From Membranipora membranacea (taxonomy: Eukaryota; Bryozoa; Gymnolaemata; Cheilostomatida; Membraniporidae): a stretch of 64,000 nt of DNA. Under the pieces are notes generated by a model, which was not told the origin of the DNA, made no database searches, and was given only the letters and a program-made list of their open reading frames with translations. Of this stretch, positions 50,033 to 62,741 are shown in pieces (position 1 is the first letter of the stretch; each line of letters starts with the position of its first letter). A program made the position numbers and the translations under genes. Where the stretch lies: assembly GCA_914767715.1 (NCBI GenBank), contig OU612067.1:13025001-13089000 (forward strand), given 5' to 3'.

Positions 50033-52042
50033 AAACATGCCAAACGGCAGCATTGAAAAATTAAATCTCTGTTCGATTATTATCAAACTTCGACCAGTTC
50101 AAGCTCTTATTGGCCTTACTCAAAATCCAGAATATCGGAATCCTCGGATTAACTGGTGGGTAATAACGCTGACTTGAAATTTCGAAAAATATACCAAGGG
50201 AGGGTATCACGCTTTTTTTTCGCTCAGATCAAAAAATAGATTTGCTTCCAACTCACCTCATAAGGAGGAGCAACTCCTGCTGATCTCAAATCTGCAAACC
50301 GTTTGGCTCTGCTGCTTTTCATTCTCCATCAGCGTTCGATTTAATTAGGGTCACTTTTGCTAAAAAAAAACATGCCAAACGGCAGCATTGAAAAATTAAA
50401 TCTCTGTTCGATTCTTATCAAACTCCGACCAGTTCAAGCTCTTATTGGCCTTACTCAAAATCCAGAATATCGGAATCCTCGGATTAACTGGTGGGTAATA
50501 ACGCTGACTTGAAATTTCGAAAAATATACCAAGGGAGGGTATCACGCTTTTTTTTCGCTCAGATCAAAAAATAGATTTGCTTCCAACTCACCTCATAAGG
50601 AGGAGCAACTCCTGCTGATCTCAAATCTACAAACCGTTTGGCTCTGCTGCTTTTCATTCTCCGTCAGCGTTCGATTTAATTAGGGTCACTTTTGCTAAAA
50701 AAAAACATGCCAAACGGCAGCATTGAAAAATCAAATCTCTGTTCAATTCTTATCAAACTCCGACCAGTTCAAGCTCTTATTGGCCTTACTCAAAATCCAG
50801 AATATCGGAATCCTCGGATTAACTGGTGGGTAATAACGCTGACTCGAAATTTCGAAAAATTTACCAAGGGAGGGTATCACGCTTTTTTTTCGCTCATATC
50901 AAAAAATAGAATTGCTTCCAACTCACCTCATAAGGCGGTTCAACTCCTGCTGATCTCAAATCTGCAAACCGTTTGGCTCTGCTGCTTTTCATTCTCCGTC
51001 AGCGTTCGTTTTAGTTAGGGTCACTTTTGCTTAAAAAAAAACATGCCAAACGGCAGCATTGAAAAATCAAATCTCTGTTCGATTCTTATCAAACTCCGAC
51101 CAGTTCAAGCTCTTATTGGCCTTACTCAAAATCCAGAATATCGGAATCCTCGGATTAACTGGTGGGTAATAACGCTGACTTGAAATTTCGAAAAATATAC
51201 CAAGGGAGGGTATCACGCTTTTTTTTCGCTCAGATCAAAAAATAGATTTGCTTCCAACTCACCTCATAAGGAGGAGCAACTCCTGCTGATCTCAAATCTG
51301 CAAACCGTTTGGCCCTGCTGCTTTTCATTCTCCGTCAGCGTTCGTTTTAATTAGGGTCACTTTTGCTAAAAAAAAACATGCCAAACGGCACCATTGAAAA
51401 ATTAAATCTCTGTTCGATTCTTATCAAACTCCGACCAGTTCAAGCTCTTATTGGCCTTACTCAAAATCCAGAATATCGGAATCCTCGGATTAACTGGTGG
51501 GTAATAACGCTGACTTGAAATTTCGAAAAATATACCAAGGGAGGGTATCACGCTTTTTTTTCGCTCAGATCAAAGAATAGATTTGCTTCCAACTCACCTC
51601 ATAAGGAGGAGCAACTCCTGCTGATCTCAAATCTGCAAACCGTTTGGCTCTGCTGCTTTTCATTCTTCGTCAGCGTTCGTTTTAATTAGGGTCACTTTTG
51701 CTAAAAAAAACATGCCAAACGGCAGCATTGAAAAATCAAATCTCTGTTCGATTCTTATCAAACTCCGACCAGTTCAAGCTCTTATTGGCCTTACTCAAAA
51801 TCCAGAATATCGGAATCCTCGGATTAACTGGTGGGTAATAACGCTGACTTGAAATTTCGAAAATTATACCAAGGGAGGGTATCACGCTTTTTTTTCGCTC
51901 AGATCAAAAAATAGATTTGCTTCCAACTCACCTCATAAGGAGGAGCAACTGCTGTTGATCTCAAATCTGCAAACCGTTTGGCTCTGCTGCTTTTCATTCT
52001 CCGTCAGCGTTCGTTTTAATTAGGGTCACTTTTGCTAAAAAA
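50033..52042 (+). repeat. 10-mer HOR, partial copy 2 (6 monomers)
   Basis: Counterpart of 46683-48692 at a shift of 3350 bp. Private changes include AAATTTACC near 50858, TTTTAGTTAGGG at 51010-51021 and CAAAGAATAG near 51573. Confidence 0.82.
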
Positions 52043-52377
52043 AAACATGCCAAACGGCAGCATTGAAAAATTAAATCTCTGTTCGATTATTATCAAACTT
52101 CGACCAGTTCAAGCTCTTATTGGCCTTACTCAAAATCCAGAATATCGGAATCCTCGGATTAACTGGTGGGTAATAACGCTGACTTGAAATTTCGAAAAAT
52201 ATACCAAGGGAGGGTATCACGCTTTTTTTTCGCTCAGATCAAAAAATAGATTTGCTTCCAACTCACCTCATAAGGAGGAGCAACTCCTGCTGATCTCAAA
52301 TCTGCAAACCGTTTGGCTCTGCTGCTTTTCATTCTCCATCAGCGTTCGATTTAATTAGGGTCACTTTTGCTAAAAAA

Positions 52378-54387
52378 AAACATGCCAAACGGCAGCATTG
52401 AAAAATCAAATCTCTGTTCGATTCTTATCAAACTCCGACCAGTTCAAGCTCTTATTGGCCTTACTCAAAATCCAGAATATCGGAATCCTCAGATTAACTG
52501 GTGGGTAATAACGCTGACTTGAAATTTCGAAAAATATACCAAGGGAGGGAATCACGCTTTTTTTTCGCTCAGATCAAAAAATAGATTTGCTTCCAACTCA
52601 CCTCATAAGGAGGAGCAACTCCTGCTGATCTCAAATCTGCAAACCGTTTGGCTCTGCTGCTTTTCATTCTCAGTCAGCGTTCGTTTTAATTAGGGTCACT
52701 TTTGCTAAAAAAAAACATGCCAAACGGCAGCATTGAAAAATCAAATCTCTGTTCGATTCTTATCAAACTCCGACCAGTTCAAGCTCTTATTGGCCTTACT
52801 CAAAATCCAGAATATCGGAATCCTCGGATTAACTGGTGGGTAATAACGCTGACTTGAAATTTCGAAAAATATACCAAGGGAGGGTATCACGCTTTTTTTT
52901 CGCTCAGATCAAAAAATAGATTTGCTTCCAACTCACCTCATAAGGAGGAGCAACTCCTGCTGATCTCAAATCTGCAAACCGGTTGGCTCTGCTGCTTTTC
53001 ATTCTCCGTCAGCGTTCGTTTTAATTAGGGTCACTTTTGCTAAAAAAAAACATGCCAAACGGCACCATCGAAAAATTAAATCTCTGTTCGATTCTTATCA
53101 AACTCCGACCAGTTCAAGCTCTTATTGGCCTTACTCAAAATCCAGAATATCGGAATCCTCGGATTAACTGGTTGGTAATAACGCTGACTTGAAATTTCGA
53201 AAAATATACCAAGGGAGGGTATCACGCTTTTTTTTCGCTCAGATCAAAAAATAGATTTGCTTCCAACTCACCTCATAAGGAGGAGCAACTCCTGCTGATC
53301 TCAAATCTGCAAACCGTTTGGCTCTGCTGCTTTTCATTCTCCGTCAGCGTTCGTTTTAATTAGGGTCACTTTTGCTAAAAAAAAACATGCCAAACGGCAC
53401 CATTGAAAAATTAAATCTCTGTTCGATTCTTATCAAACTCCGACCAGTTCAAGCTCTTATTGGCCTTACTCAAAATCCAGAATATCGGAATCCTCGGATT
53501 AACTGGTGGGTAATAACGCTGACTTGAAATTTCGAAAAATATACCAAGGGAGGGTATCACGCCTTTTTTTCGCTCAGATCAAAAAATAGATTTGCTTCCA
53601 ACTCACCTCATAAGGAGGAGCAACTCCTGCTGATCTCAAATCTGCAAACCGTTTGGCTCTGCTGCTTTTCATTCTTCGTCAGCGTTCGTTTTAATTAGGG
53701 TCACTTTTGCTAAAAAAAACATGCCAAACGGCAGCATTGAAAAATCAAATCTCTGTTCGATTCTTATCAAACTCCGACCAGTTCAAGCTCTTATTGGCCT
53801 TACTCAAAATCCAGAATATCGGAATCCTCGGATTAACTGGTGGGTAATAACGCTGACTTGAAATTTCGAAAATTATACCAAGGGAGGGTATCACGCTTTT
53901 TTTTCGCTCAGATCAAAAAATAGAATTGCTTCCAACTCACCTCATAAGGAGGAGCAACTCCTGCTGATCTCAAATCTGCAAACCGTTTGGCTCTGCTGCT
54001 TTTCATTCTCCGTCAGCGTTCGTTTTAATTAGGGTCACTTTTGCTAAAAAAAAACATGCCAAACGGCAGCATTGAAAAATTAAATCTCTGTTCGATTATT
54101 ATCAAACTTCGACCAGTTCAAGCTCTTATTGGCCTTACTCAAAATCCAGAATATCGGAATCCTCGGATTAACTGGTGGGTAATAACGCTGACTTGAAATT
54201 TCGAAAAATATACCAAGGGAGGGTATCACGCTTTTTTTTCGCTCAGATCAAAAAAATAGATTTGCTTCCAACTCACCTCATAAGGAGGAGCAACTCCTGC
54301 TGATCTCAAATCTGCAAACCGTTTGGCTCTGCTGCTTTTCATTCTCCATCAGCGTTCGATTTAATTAGGGTCACTTTTGCTAAAAAA
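52378..54387 (+). repeat. Six-monomer segment, copy 2
   Basis: Counterpart of 45009-47017. Small differences include CACCATCG near 53062, ACCGGTTGG near 52978 and one extra A near 54255 that makes the last monomer 336 bp. Confidence 0.85.
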
Positions 54388-54721
54388 AAACATGCCAAAC
54401 GGCAGCATTGAAAAATTAAATCTCTGTTCGTTTCTTATCAAACTCCGACCAGTTCAAGCTCTTATTGGCCTTACTCAAAATCCAGAATATCGGAATCCTC
54501 GGATAAACTGGTGGGTTATAACGCTGACTTGAAATTTCGAAAAATATACCAAGGGAGGGTATCACGCTTTTTTTTCGCTCAGATCAAAAAATAGATTTGC
54601 TTCCAACTCACCTCATAAGGAGGAGCAACTCCTGCTGATCTAAAATCTGCAAACCGTTTGGCTCTGCTGCTTTTCATTCTCCGTCAGCGTTCGTTTTAAT
54701 TAGGGTCACTTTTGCTAAAAA

Positions 54722-55049
54722 AAACATGCCAAACGGCAGCATTGAAAAATTAAATCTCTTTTCGATTCTTATCAAACTCCGACCAGTTCAAGCTCTGATT
54801 GGCCTTACTCAAAATCCAGAATATCAGAATCCTCGGATTAACTGGTGGGTAATAACGCTGACTTGAAATTTCGAAAAATATACCAATATCACGCTTTTTT
54901 TTCGCTCAGATCAAAAAATAGATTTGCTTCCAACTCACCTCATAAGGAGGAGCAACTCCTGCTGATCTCAAATCTGCAAACCGTTTGGCTCTGCTGCTTT
55001 TCATTCTCCGTCAGCGTTCGTTTTAATTAGGGTCACTTTTGCTCAAAAA
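54722..55049 (+). repeat. 328-bp monomer with 7-bp deletion (first of three)
   Basis: GGGAGGG is missing between ATACCAA and TATCACG (junction 54886/54887). The monomer also carries CTCTTTTCG, CTCTGATTGG and ATATCAGAAT, all shared with the two other deletion copies. Confidence 0.95.
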
Positions 55050-57058
55050 AAACATGCCAAACGGCAGCATTGAAAAATTAAATCTCTGTTCGATTCTTAT
55101 CAAACTCCGACCAGTTCAAGCTCTTATTGGCCTTACTCAAAATCCAGAATATCGGAATCCTCGGATTAACTGGTGGGTAATAACGCTGACTTGAAATTTC
55201 GATAAATATACCAAGGGAGGGTATCACGCTTTTTTTTCGCTCAGATCAAAAAATAGATTTGCTTCCAACTCACCTCATAAGGAGGAGCAACTCCTGCTGA
55301 TCTCAAATCTGCAAACCGTTTGGCTCTGCTGCTTTTCATTCTCCGTCAGCGTTCGTTTTAATTAGGGTCACTTTTTCTAAAAAAAAACATGCCAAACGGC
55401 AGCATTGAAAAATTAAATCTCTTTTCGATTCTTATCAAACTCCGACCAGTTCAAGCTCTTATTGGCCTTACTCAAAATCCAGAATATCGGAATCCTCGGA
55501 TTAACTGGTGGGTAATAACGCTGAATTGAAATTTCGAAAAATATACCAAGGGAGGGTATCACGCTTTTTTTTCGCTCAGATCAAAAAATAGATTTGCTTC
55601 CAACTCACCTCATAAGGAGGAGCAACTCCTGCTGATCTCAAATCTGCAAACCGTTTGGCTCTGCGGCTTTTCATTCTCCGTCAGCGTTCGTTTTAATTAG
55701 GGTCACTTTTGCTAAAAAAAACATGCCAAACGGCAGCATTGAAAAATTAAATCTCTGTTCGATACTTATCAAACTCCGACCAGTTCAAGCTCTTATTGGC
55801 CTTGCTCAAAATCCAGAATATCGGAATCCTCGGATTAACTGGTGGGTAATAACGCTGACTTGAAATTTCAAAAAATATACCAAGGGAGGGTATCACGCTT
55901 TTTTTTCGCTCAGATCAAAAAATAGATTTGCTTCCAACTCACCTCATAAGGAGGAGCAACTCCTGCTGATCTCAAATCTGCAAACCGTTTGGCTCTGCTG
56001 CTTTTCATTCTCCGTCATCGTTCGTTTTAATTAGGGTCACTTTTGCTAAAAAAAAACATGCCAAACGGCAGCATTGAAAAATTAAATCTCTGTTCGATTC
56101 TTATCAAACTCCGACCAGTTCAAGCTCTTATTGGCCTTACTCAAAATCCAGAATATCAGATTCCTCGGATTAACTGGTGGGTAATAACGCTGACTTGAAA
56201 TTTCGAAAAATATACCAAGGGAGGGTATCACACTTTTTTTTCGCTCAGATCAAAAAATAGATTTGCTTCCAACTCACCTCACAAGGAGGAGCAACTCCTG
56301 CTGATCTCAAATCTGCAAACCGTTTGGCTCTGCTGCTTTTCATTCTCCGTCAGCGTTCGTTTTAATTAGGGTCACTTTTGCTCAAAAAAAACATGCCAAA
56401 CGGCAGCATTGAAAAATTAAATCTCTGTTTGATTCTTATCAAACTCCGACCAGTTCAAGCTCTTATTAGCCTTACTCAAAATCCAGAATATCGGAATCCT
56501 CGGATTAACTGGTGAGTAATAACGCTGACTTGAAATTTCGAAAAATATACCAAGGGAGGGTATCACGCTTTTTTTTCGCTCAGATCAAAAAATAGATTTG
56601 CTTCCAACTCACCTCATAAGGAGGAGCAACTCCTGCTGATCTCAAATCTGCAAACCGTTTGGCTCTGCTGCTTTTCATTCTCCGTCAGCGTTCGTTTTAA
56701 TTAGGGTCACTTTTGCTCAAAAAAAACATGCCAAACGGCAGCATTGAAAAATTAAATCTCTGTTTGATTCTTATCAAACTCCGACCAGTTCAAGCTCTTA
56801 TTAGCCTTACTCAAAATCCAGAATATCGGAATCCTCGGATTAACTGGTGAGTAATAACGCTGACTTGAAATTTCGAAAAATATACCAAGGGAGGGTATCA
56901 CGCTTTTTTTTCGCTCAGATCAAAAAATAGATTTGCTTCCAACTCACCTCATAAGGAGGAGCAACTCCTGCTGATCTCAAATCTGCAAACCGTTTGGCTC
57001 TGCTGCTTTTCATTCTCCGTCAGCGTTCGTTTTAAGTAGGGTCACTTTTGCTCAAAAA
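55050..57058 (+). repeat. 6-mer HOR, copy 1 (2009 bp)
   Basis: Monomers at 55050 (TTTCGATAAAT), 55385 (CTCTTTTCG, CTGAATTG, CTGCGGC), 55719 (GATACTT, CTTGCTC, CGTCATCG), 56054 (CACACTT, CTCACAAGG), 56389 and 56724. The last two are almost identical to each other (CTGTTTGATT, TTAGCC, GGTGAGTAA), which indicates a one-monomer tandem duplication. Confidence 0.88.
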
Positions 57059-58731
57059 AAACATGCCAAACGGCAGCATTGAAAAATTAAATCTCTGTTC
57101 GATTCTTATCAAACTCCGACCAGTTCAAGCTCTTATTGGCCTTACTCAAAATCCAGAATATCGGAATCCTCGGATTAACTGGTGGGTAATAACGCTGACT
57201 TGAAATTTCGATAAATATACCAAGGGAGGGTATCACGCTTTTTTTTCGCTCAGATCAAAAAATAGATTTGCTTCCAACTCACCTCATAAGGAGGAGCAAC
57301 TCCTGCTGATCTCAAATCTGCAAACCGTTTGGCTCTGCTGCTTTTCATTCTCCGTCAGCGTTCGTTTTAATTAGGGTCACTTTTTCTAAAAAAAAACATG
57401 CCAAACGGCAGCATTGAAAAATTAAATCTCTTTTCGATTCTTATCAAACTCCGACCAGTTCAAGCTCTTATTGGCCTTACTCAAAATCCAGAATATCGGA
57501 ATCCTCGGATTAACTGGTGGGTAATAACGCTGAATTGAAATTTCGAAAAATATACCAAGGGAGGGTATCACGCTTTTTTTTCGCTCAGATCAAAAAATAG
57601 ATTTGCTTCCAACTCACCTCATAAGGAGGAGCAACTCCTGCTGATCTCAAATCTGCAAACCGTTTGGCTCTGCGGCTTTTCATTCTCCGTCAGCGTTCGT
57701 TTTAATTAGGGTCACTTTTGCTAAAAAAAACATGCCAAACGGCAGCATTGAAAAATTAAATCTCTGTTCGATACTTATCAAACTCCGACCAGTTCAAGCT
57801 CTTATTGGCCTTGCTCAAAATCCAGAATATCGGAATCCTCGGATTAACTGGTGGGTAATAACGCTGACTTGAAATTTCAAAAAATATACCAAGGGAGGGT
57901 ATCACGCTTTTTTTTCGCTCAGATCAAAAAATAGATTTGCTTCCAACTCACCTCATAAGGAGGAGCAACTCCTGCTGATCTCAAATCTGCAAACCGTTTG
58001 GCTCTGCTGCTTTTCATTCTCCGTCATCGTTCGTTTTAATTAGGGTCACTTTTGCTAAAAAAAAACATGCCAAACGGCAGCATTGAAAAATTAAATCTCT
58101 GTTCGATTCTTATCAAACTCCGACCAGTTCAAGCTCTTATTGGCCTTACTCAAAATCCAGAATATCAGAATCCTCGGATTAACTGGTGGGTAATAACGCT
58201 GACTTGAAATTTCGAAAAATATACCAAGGGAGGGTATCACACTTTTTTTTCGCTCAGATCAAAAAATAGATTTGCTTCCAACTCACCTCACAAGGAGGAG
58301 CAACTCCTGCTGATCTCAAATCTGCAAACCGTTTGGCTCTGCTGCTTTTCATTCTCCGTCAGCGTTCGTTTTAATTAGGGTCACTTTTGCTCAAAAAAAA
58401 CATGCCAAACGGCAGCATTGAAAAATTAAATCTCTGTTTGATTCTTATCAAACTCCGACCAGTTCAAGCTCTTATTAGCCTTACTCAAAATCCAGAATAT
58501 CGGAATCCTCGGATTAACTGGTGAGTAATAACGCTGACTTGAAATTTCGAAAAATATACCAAGGGAGGGTATCACGCTTTTTTTTCGCACAGATCAAAAA
58601 ATAGATTTGCTTCCAACTCACCTCATAAGGAGGACCAACTCCTGCTGATCTCAAATGTGCAAACCGTTTTGCTCTGCTGTTTTTCATTCTCCGTCAGCGT
58701 TCGTTTAAATTAGGGTCACTTTTGCTAAAAA
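57059..58731 (+). repeat. 6-mer HOR, copy 2 (5 monomers, 1673 bp)
   Basis: The variant order of 55050-56723 repeats at 57059, 57394, 57728, 58063 and 58398, without the duplicated final monomer. The fifth monomer continues into B-type markers (AATGTGC, GTTTTGCTC). Confidence 0.88.
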
Positions 58732-60403
58732 AAACATGCCAAACGGCAGCATTGAAAAATTAAATCTCTGTTCGATTCTTATCAAACTCCGACCAGTTCA
58801 AGCTCTTATTGGCCTTACTCAAAATCCAGAATATCGGAATCCTCGGATTAACTGGTGGGTAATAACGCTGACTTGAAATTTCGAAAAATATACCAAGGGA
58901 GGGTATCATGCTTTTTTTCGCTCAGATCAAAAAATAGATTTGCTTCCAACTCACGTCATAAGGAGGAGCAACTCCTGCTGATCTCAAATCTGCAAACCGT
59001 TTGGCTCTGCTGCTTTTCATTCTCCGTCAGCTTTCGTTTTAATTAGGGTCACTTTTGCTAAAAAAAAACATGCCAAACGGCAGCATTGAAAAATTAAATC
59101 TCTGTTCGATTCTTATCAAACTCCGACCAGTTCAAGCTCTTATTGGCCTTACTCAAAATCCAGAATATCGGAATCCCCGGATTAACTGGTGGGTAATAAC
59201 GCTGACTTGAAATTTCGAAAAATATACCAAGGGAGGGTATCACGCTCTTTTTTCGCTCAGATCAAAAAATAGATTTGCATGCCACTCACCTCATAAGGAG
59301 GAGCAACTCCTGCTGATCTCAAATCTGCAAACCGTTTGGCTCTGCTGCTTTTCATTCTCCGTCAGCGTTCGTTTTAATTAGGGTCACTTTTGCTAAAAAA
59401 AAACATGCCAAACGGCAGCATTGAAAAATTAAATCTCTGTTCGATTCTTATCAAACTCCGACCAGTTCAAGCTCTTATTGGCCTTACTCAAAATCCAGAA
59501 TATCGGAATCCTCGGATTAACTGGTGGGTAATAACGCTGACTTGAAATTTCGAAAAATATACCAAGGGAGGGTATCACGCTTTTTTTTCGCTCAGATCAA
59601 AAAATAGATTTGCTTCCAACTCACCTCATAAGGAGGAGCAACTCCTGCTGATCTCAAATCTGCAAACCGTTTGGCTCTGCTGCTTTTCATTCTCCGTCAG
59701 CGTTCGTTTTAATTAGGGTCACTTTTGCTAAAAAAAAACATGCCAAACGGCAGCATTGAAAAATTAAATCTCTGTTCGATTCTTATCAAACTCCGACCAG
59801 TTCAAGCTCTTATTGGCCTTACTCAAAATCCAGAATATCGGAATCCTCGGATTAACTGGCGGGTAGTAACGCTGACTTGAAATTTCGATAAATATACCAA
59901 GGGAGGGTATCACGCTTTTTTTTCGCTCAGATCAAAAATAGATTTGCTTCCAACTCACCTCATAAGGAGGAGCAACTCCTGCTGATCTCAAATCTGCAAA
60001 CCGTTTGGCTCTGCTGCTTTTCATTCTCCGTCAGCGTTCGTTTTAATTAGGGTCACTTTTGCTAAAAAAAAACATGCCAAACGGCAGCATTGAAAAATTA
60101 AATCTCTGTTCGATTCTTATCAAACTCCGACCAGTTCAAGCTCTTATTGGCCTTACTCAAAATCCAGAATATCGGAATCCTCGGATAAACTGGTGGGTTA
60201 TAACGCTGACTTGAAATTTCGAAAAATATACCAAGGGAGGGTATCACGCTTTTTTTTCGCTCATATCAAAAAATAGATTTGCTTCCAACTCACCTCATAA
60301 GGAGGAGCAACTCCTGCTGATCTAAAATCTGCAAACCGTTTGGCTCTGCTGCTTTTCATTCTCCGTCAGCGTTCGTTTTAATTAGGGTCACTTTTGCTAA
60401 AAA

Positions 60404-60731
60404 AAACATGCCAAACGGCAGCATTGAAAAATTAAATCTCTTTTCGATTCTTATCAAACTCCGACCAGTTCAAGCTCTGATTGGCCTTACTCAAAATCCA
60501 GAATATCAGAATCCTCGGATTAACTGGTGGGTAATAACGCTGACTTGAAATTTCGAAAAATATACCAATATCACGCTTTTTTTTCGCTCAGATCAAAAAA
60601 TAGATTTGCTTCCAACTCACCTCATAAGGAGGAGCAACTCCTGCTGATCTCAAATCTGCAAACCGTTTGGCTCTGCTGCTTTTCATTCTCCGTCAGCGTT
60701 CGTTTTAAGTAGGGTCACTTTTGCTCAAAAA
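60404..60731 (+). repeat. 328-bp monomer with 7-bp deletion (second)
   Basis: The same GGGAGGG loss occurs at 60568/60569, with the same companion variants. It ends TTTTAAGTAGGG, unlike the first copy but like the third. Confidence 0.95.
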
Positions 60732-62741
60732 AAACATGCCAAACGGCAGCATTGAAAAATTAAATCTCTGTTCGATTCTTATCAAACTCCGACCAGTTCA
60801 AGCTCTTATTGGCCTTACTCAAAATCCAGAATATCGGAATCCTCGGATTAACTGGTGGGTAATAACGCTGACTTGAAATTTCGAAAAATATACCAAGGGA
60901 GGGTATCACGCTTTTTTTTCGCTCAGATCAAAAAATAGATTTGCTTCCAACTCACCTCAGAAGGAGGAGCAACTCCTGCTGATCTCAAATGTGCAAACCG
61001 TTTGGCTCTGCTGTTTTTTATTCTCCGTCAGCGTTCGTTTAAATTAGGGTCACTTTTGCTAAAAAAAAACATGCCAAACGGCAGCATTGAAAAATTAAAT
61101 CTCTGTTCGATTCTTATCAAACTCCGACCAGTTCAAGCTCTTTTTGGCCTTACTCAAAATCCAGAATATCGGAATCCTCGGATTAACTGGTGGGTAATAA
61201 CGCTGACTTGAAATTTCGAAAAATATACCAAGGGAGGGTATCACGCTTTTTTTTCGCTCAGATCAAAAAAATAGATTTGCTTCCAACTCACCTCATAAGG
61301 AGGAGCAACTCCTGCTGATCTCAAATCTGCAAACCGTTTGGCTCTGCTGCTTTTCATTCTCCGTCAGCGTTCGATTTAATTAGGGTCACTTTTGCTAAAA
61401 AAAAACATGCCAAACGGCAGCATTGAAAAATTAAATCTCTGTTCGATTCTTATCAAACTCCGACCAGTTCAAGCTCTTATTGGCCTTACTCAAAATCCAG
61501 AATATCGGAATCCTCGGATAAACTGGTGGGTTATAACGCTGACTTGAAATTTCGAAAAATATACCAAGGGAGGGTATCACGCTTTTTTTTCGCTCAGATC
61601 AAAAAATAGATTTGCTTCCAACTCACCTCATAAGGAGGAGCAACTCCTGCTGATCTAAAATCTGCAAACCGTTTGGCTCTGCTGCTTTTCATTCTCCGTC
61701 AGCGTTCGTTTTAATTAGGGTCACTTTTGCTAAAAAAAACATGCCAAACGGCAGCATTGAAAAATTAAATCTCTTTTCGATTCTTATCAAACTCCGACCA
61801 GTTCAAGCTCTTATTGGCCTTACTCAAAATCCAGAATATCGGAATCCTCGGATTAACTGGTGGGTAATAACGCTGACTTGAAATTTCGAAAAATATACCA
61901 AGGGAGGGTATCACGCTTTTTTTTCGCTCAGATCAAAAAATAGATTTGCTTCCAACTCACCTCAGAAGGAGGAGCAACTCCTGCTGATCTCAAATGTGCA
62001 AACCGTTTGGCTCTGCTGTTTTTTATTCTCCGTCAGCGTTCGTTTAAATTAGGGTCACTTTTGCTAAAAAAAAACATGCCAAACGGCAGCATTGAAAAAT
62101 TAAATCTCTGTTCGATTCTTATCAAACTCCGACCAGTTCAAGCTCTTTTTGGCCTTACTCAAAATCCAGAATATCGGAATCCTCGGATTAACTGGTGGGT
62201 AATAACGCTGACTTGAAATTTCGAAAAATATACCAAGGGAGGGTATCACGCTTTTTTTTCGCTCAGATCAAAAAAATAGATTTGCTTCCAACTCACCTCA
62301 TAAGGAGGAGCAACTCCTGCTGATCTCAAATCTGCAAACCGTTTGGCTCTGCTGCTTTTCATTCTCCATCAGCGTTCGATTTAATTAGGGTCACTTTTGC
62401 TAAAAAAAAACATGCCAAACGGCAGCATTGAAAAATTAAATCTCTGTTCGATTCTTATCAAACTCCGACCAGTTCAAGCTCTTATTGGCCTTACTCAAAA
62501 TCCAGAATATCGGAATCCTCGGATAAACTGGTGGGTTATAACGCTGACTTGAAATTTCGAAAAATATACCAAGGGAGGGTATCACGCTTTTTTTTCGCTC
62601 AGATCAAAAAATAGATTTGCTTCCAACTCACCTCATAAGGAGGAGCAACTCCTGCTGATCTAAAATCTGCAAACCGTTTGGCTCTGCTGCTTTTCATTCT
62701 CCGTCAGCGTTCGTTTTAATTAGGGTCACTTTTGCTAAAAA
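60732..62741 (+). repeat. Trimer HOR, two copies of 1005 bp
   Basis: The copies are 60732-61736 and 61737-62741. The order is CTCAGAAGG with AATGTGC and TGTTTTTTATTC, then CTTTTTGGCC with a 7-A run in CAAAAAAATAG, then GGATAAACTGG with GATCTAAAATC. The first monomer of copy 2 has CTCTTTTCG where copy 1 has CTCTGTTCG. Confidence 0.88.

Larger units (their letters stand above)
44005..54387 (+). repeat. Block G: A-like satellite with overlapping 4-, 10- and 22-monomer periods (31 monomers)
   Basis: The monomer types are those of block A: CACC, GGTTGGTAA, GATTATTATC, GGGAATCAC/CTCAGTCAG, AAAATTATACC, and CTCGAAA with AAGGCGGTTC. Extra markers are GGCCCTGCTG and CATTCTTCG. Several repeat distances overlap, so the block is a mosaic built by successive exchanges. 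Confidence 0.82.
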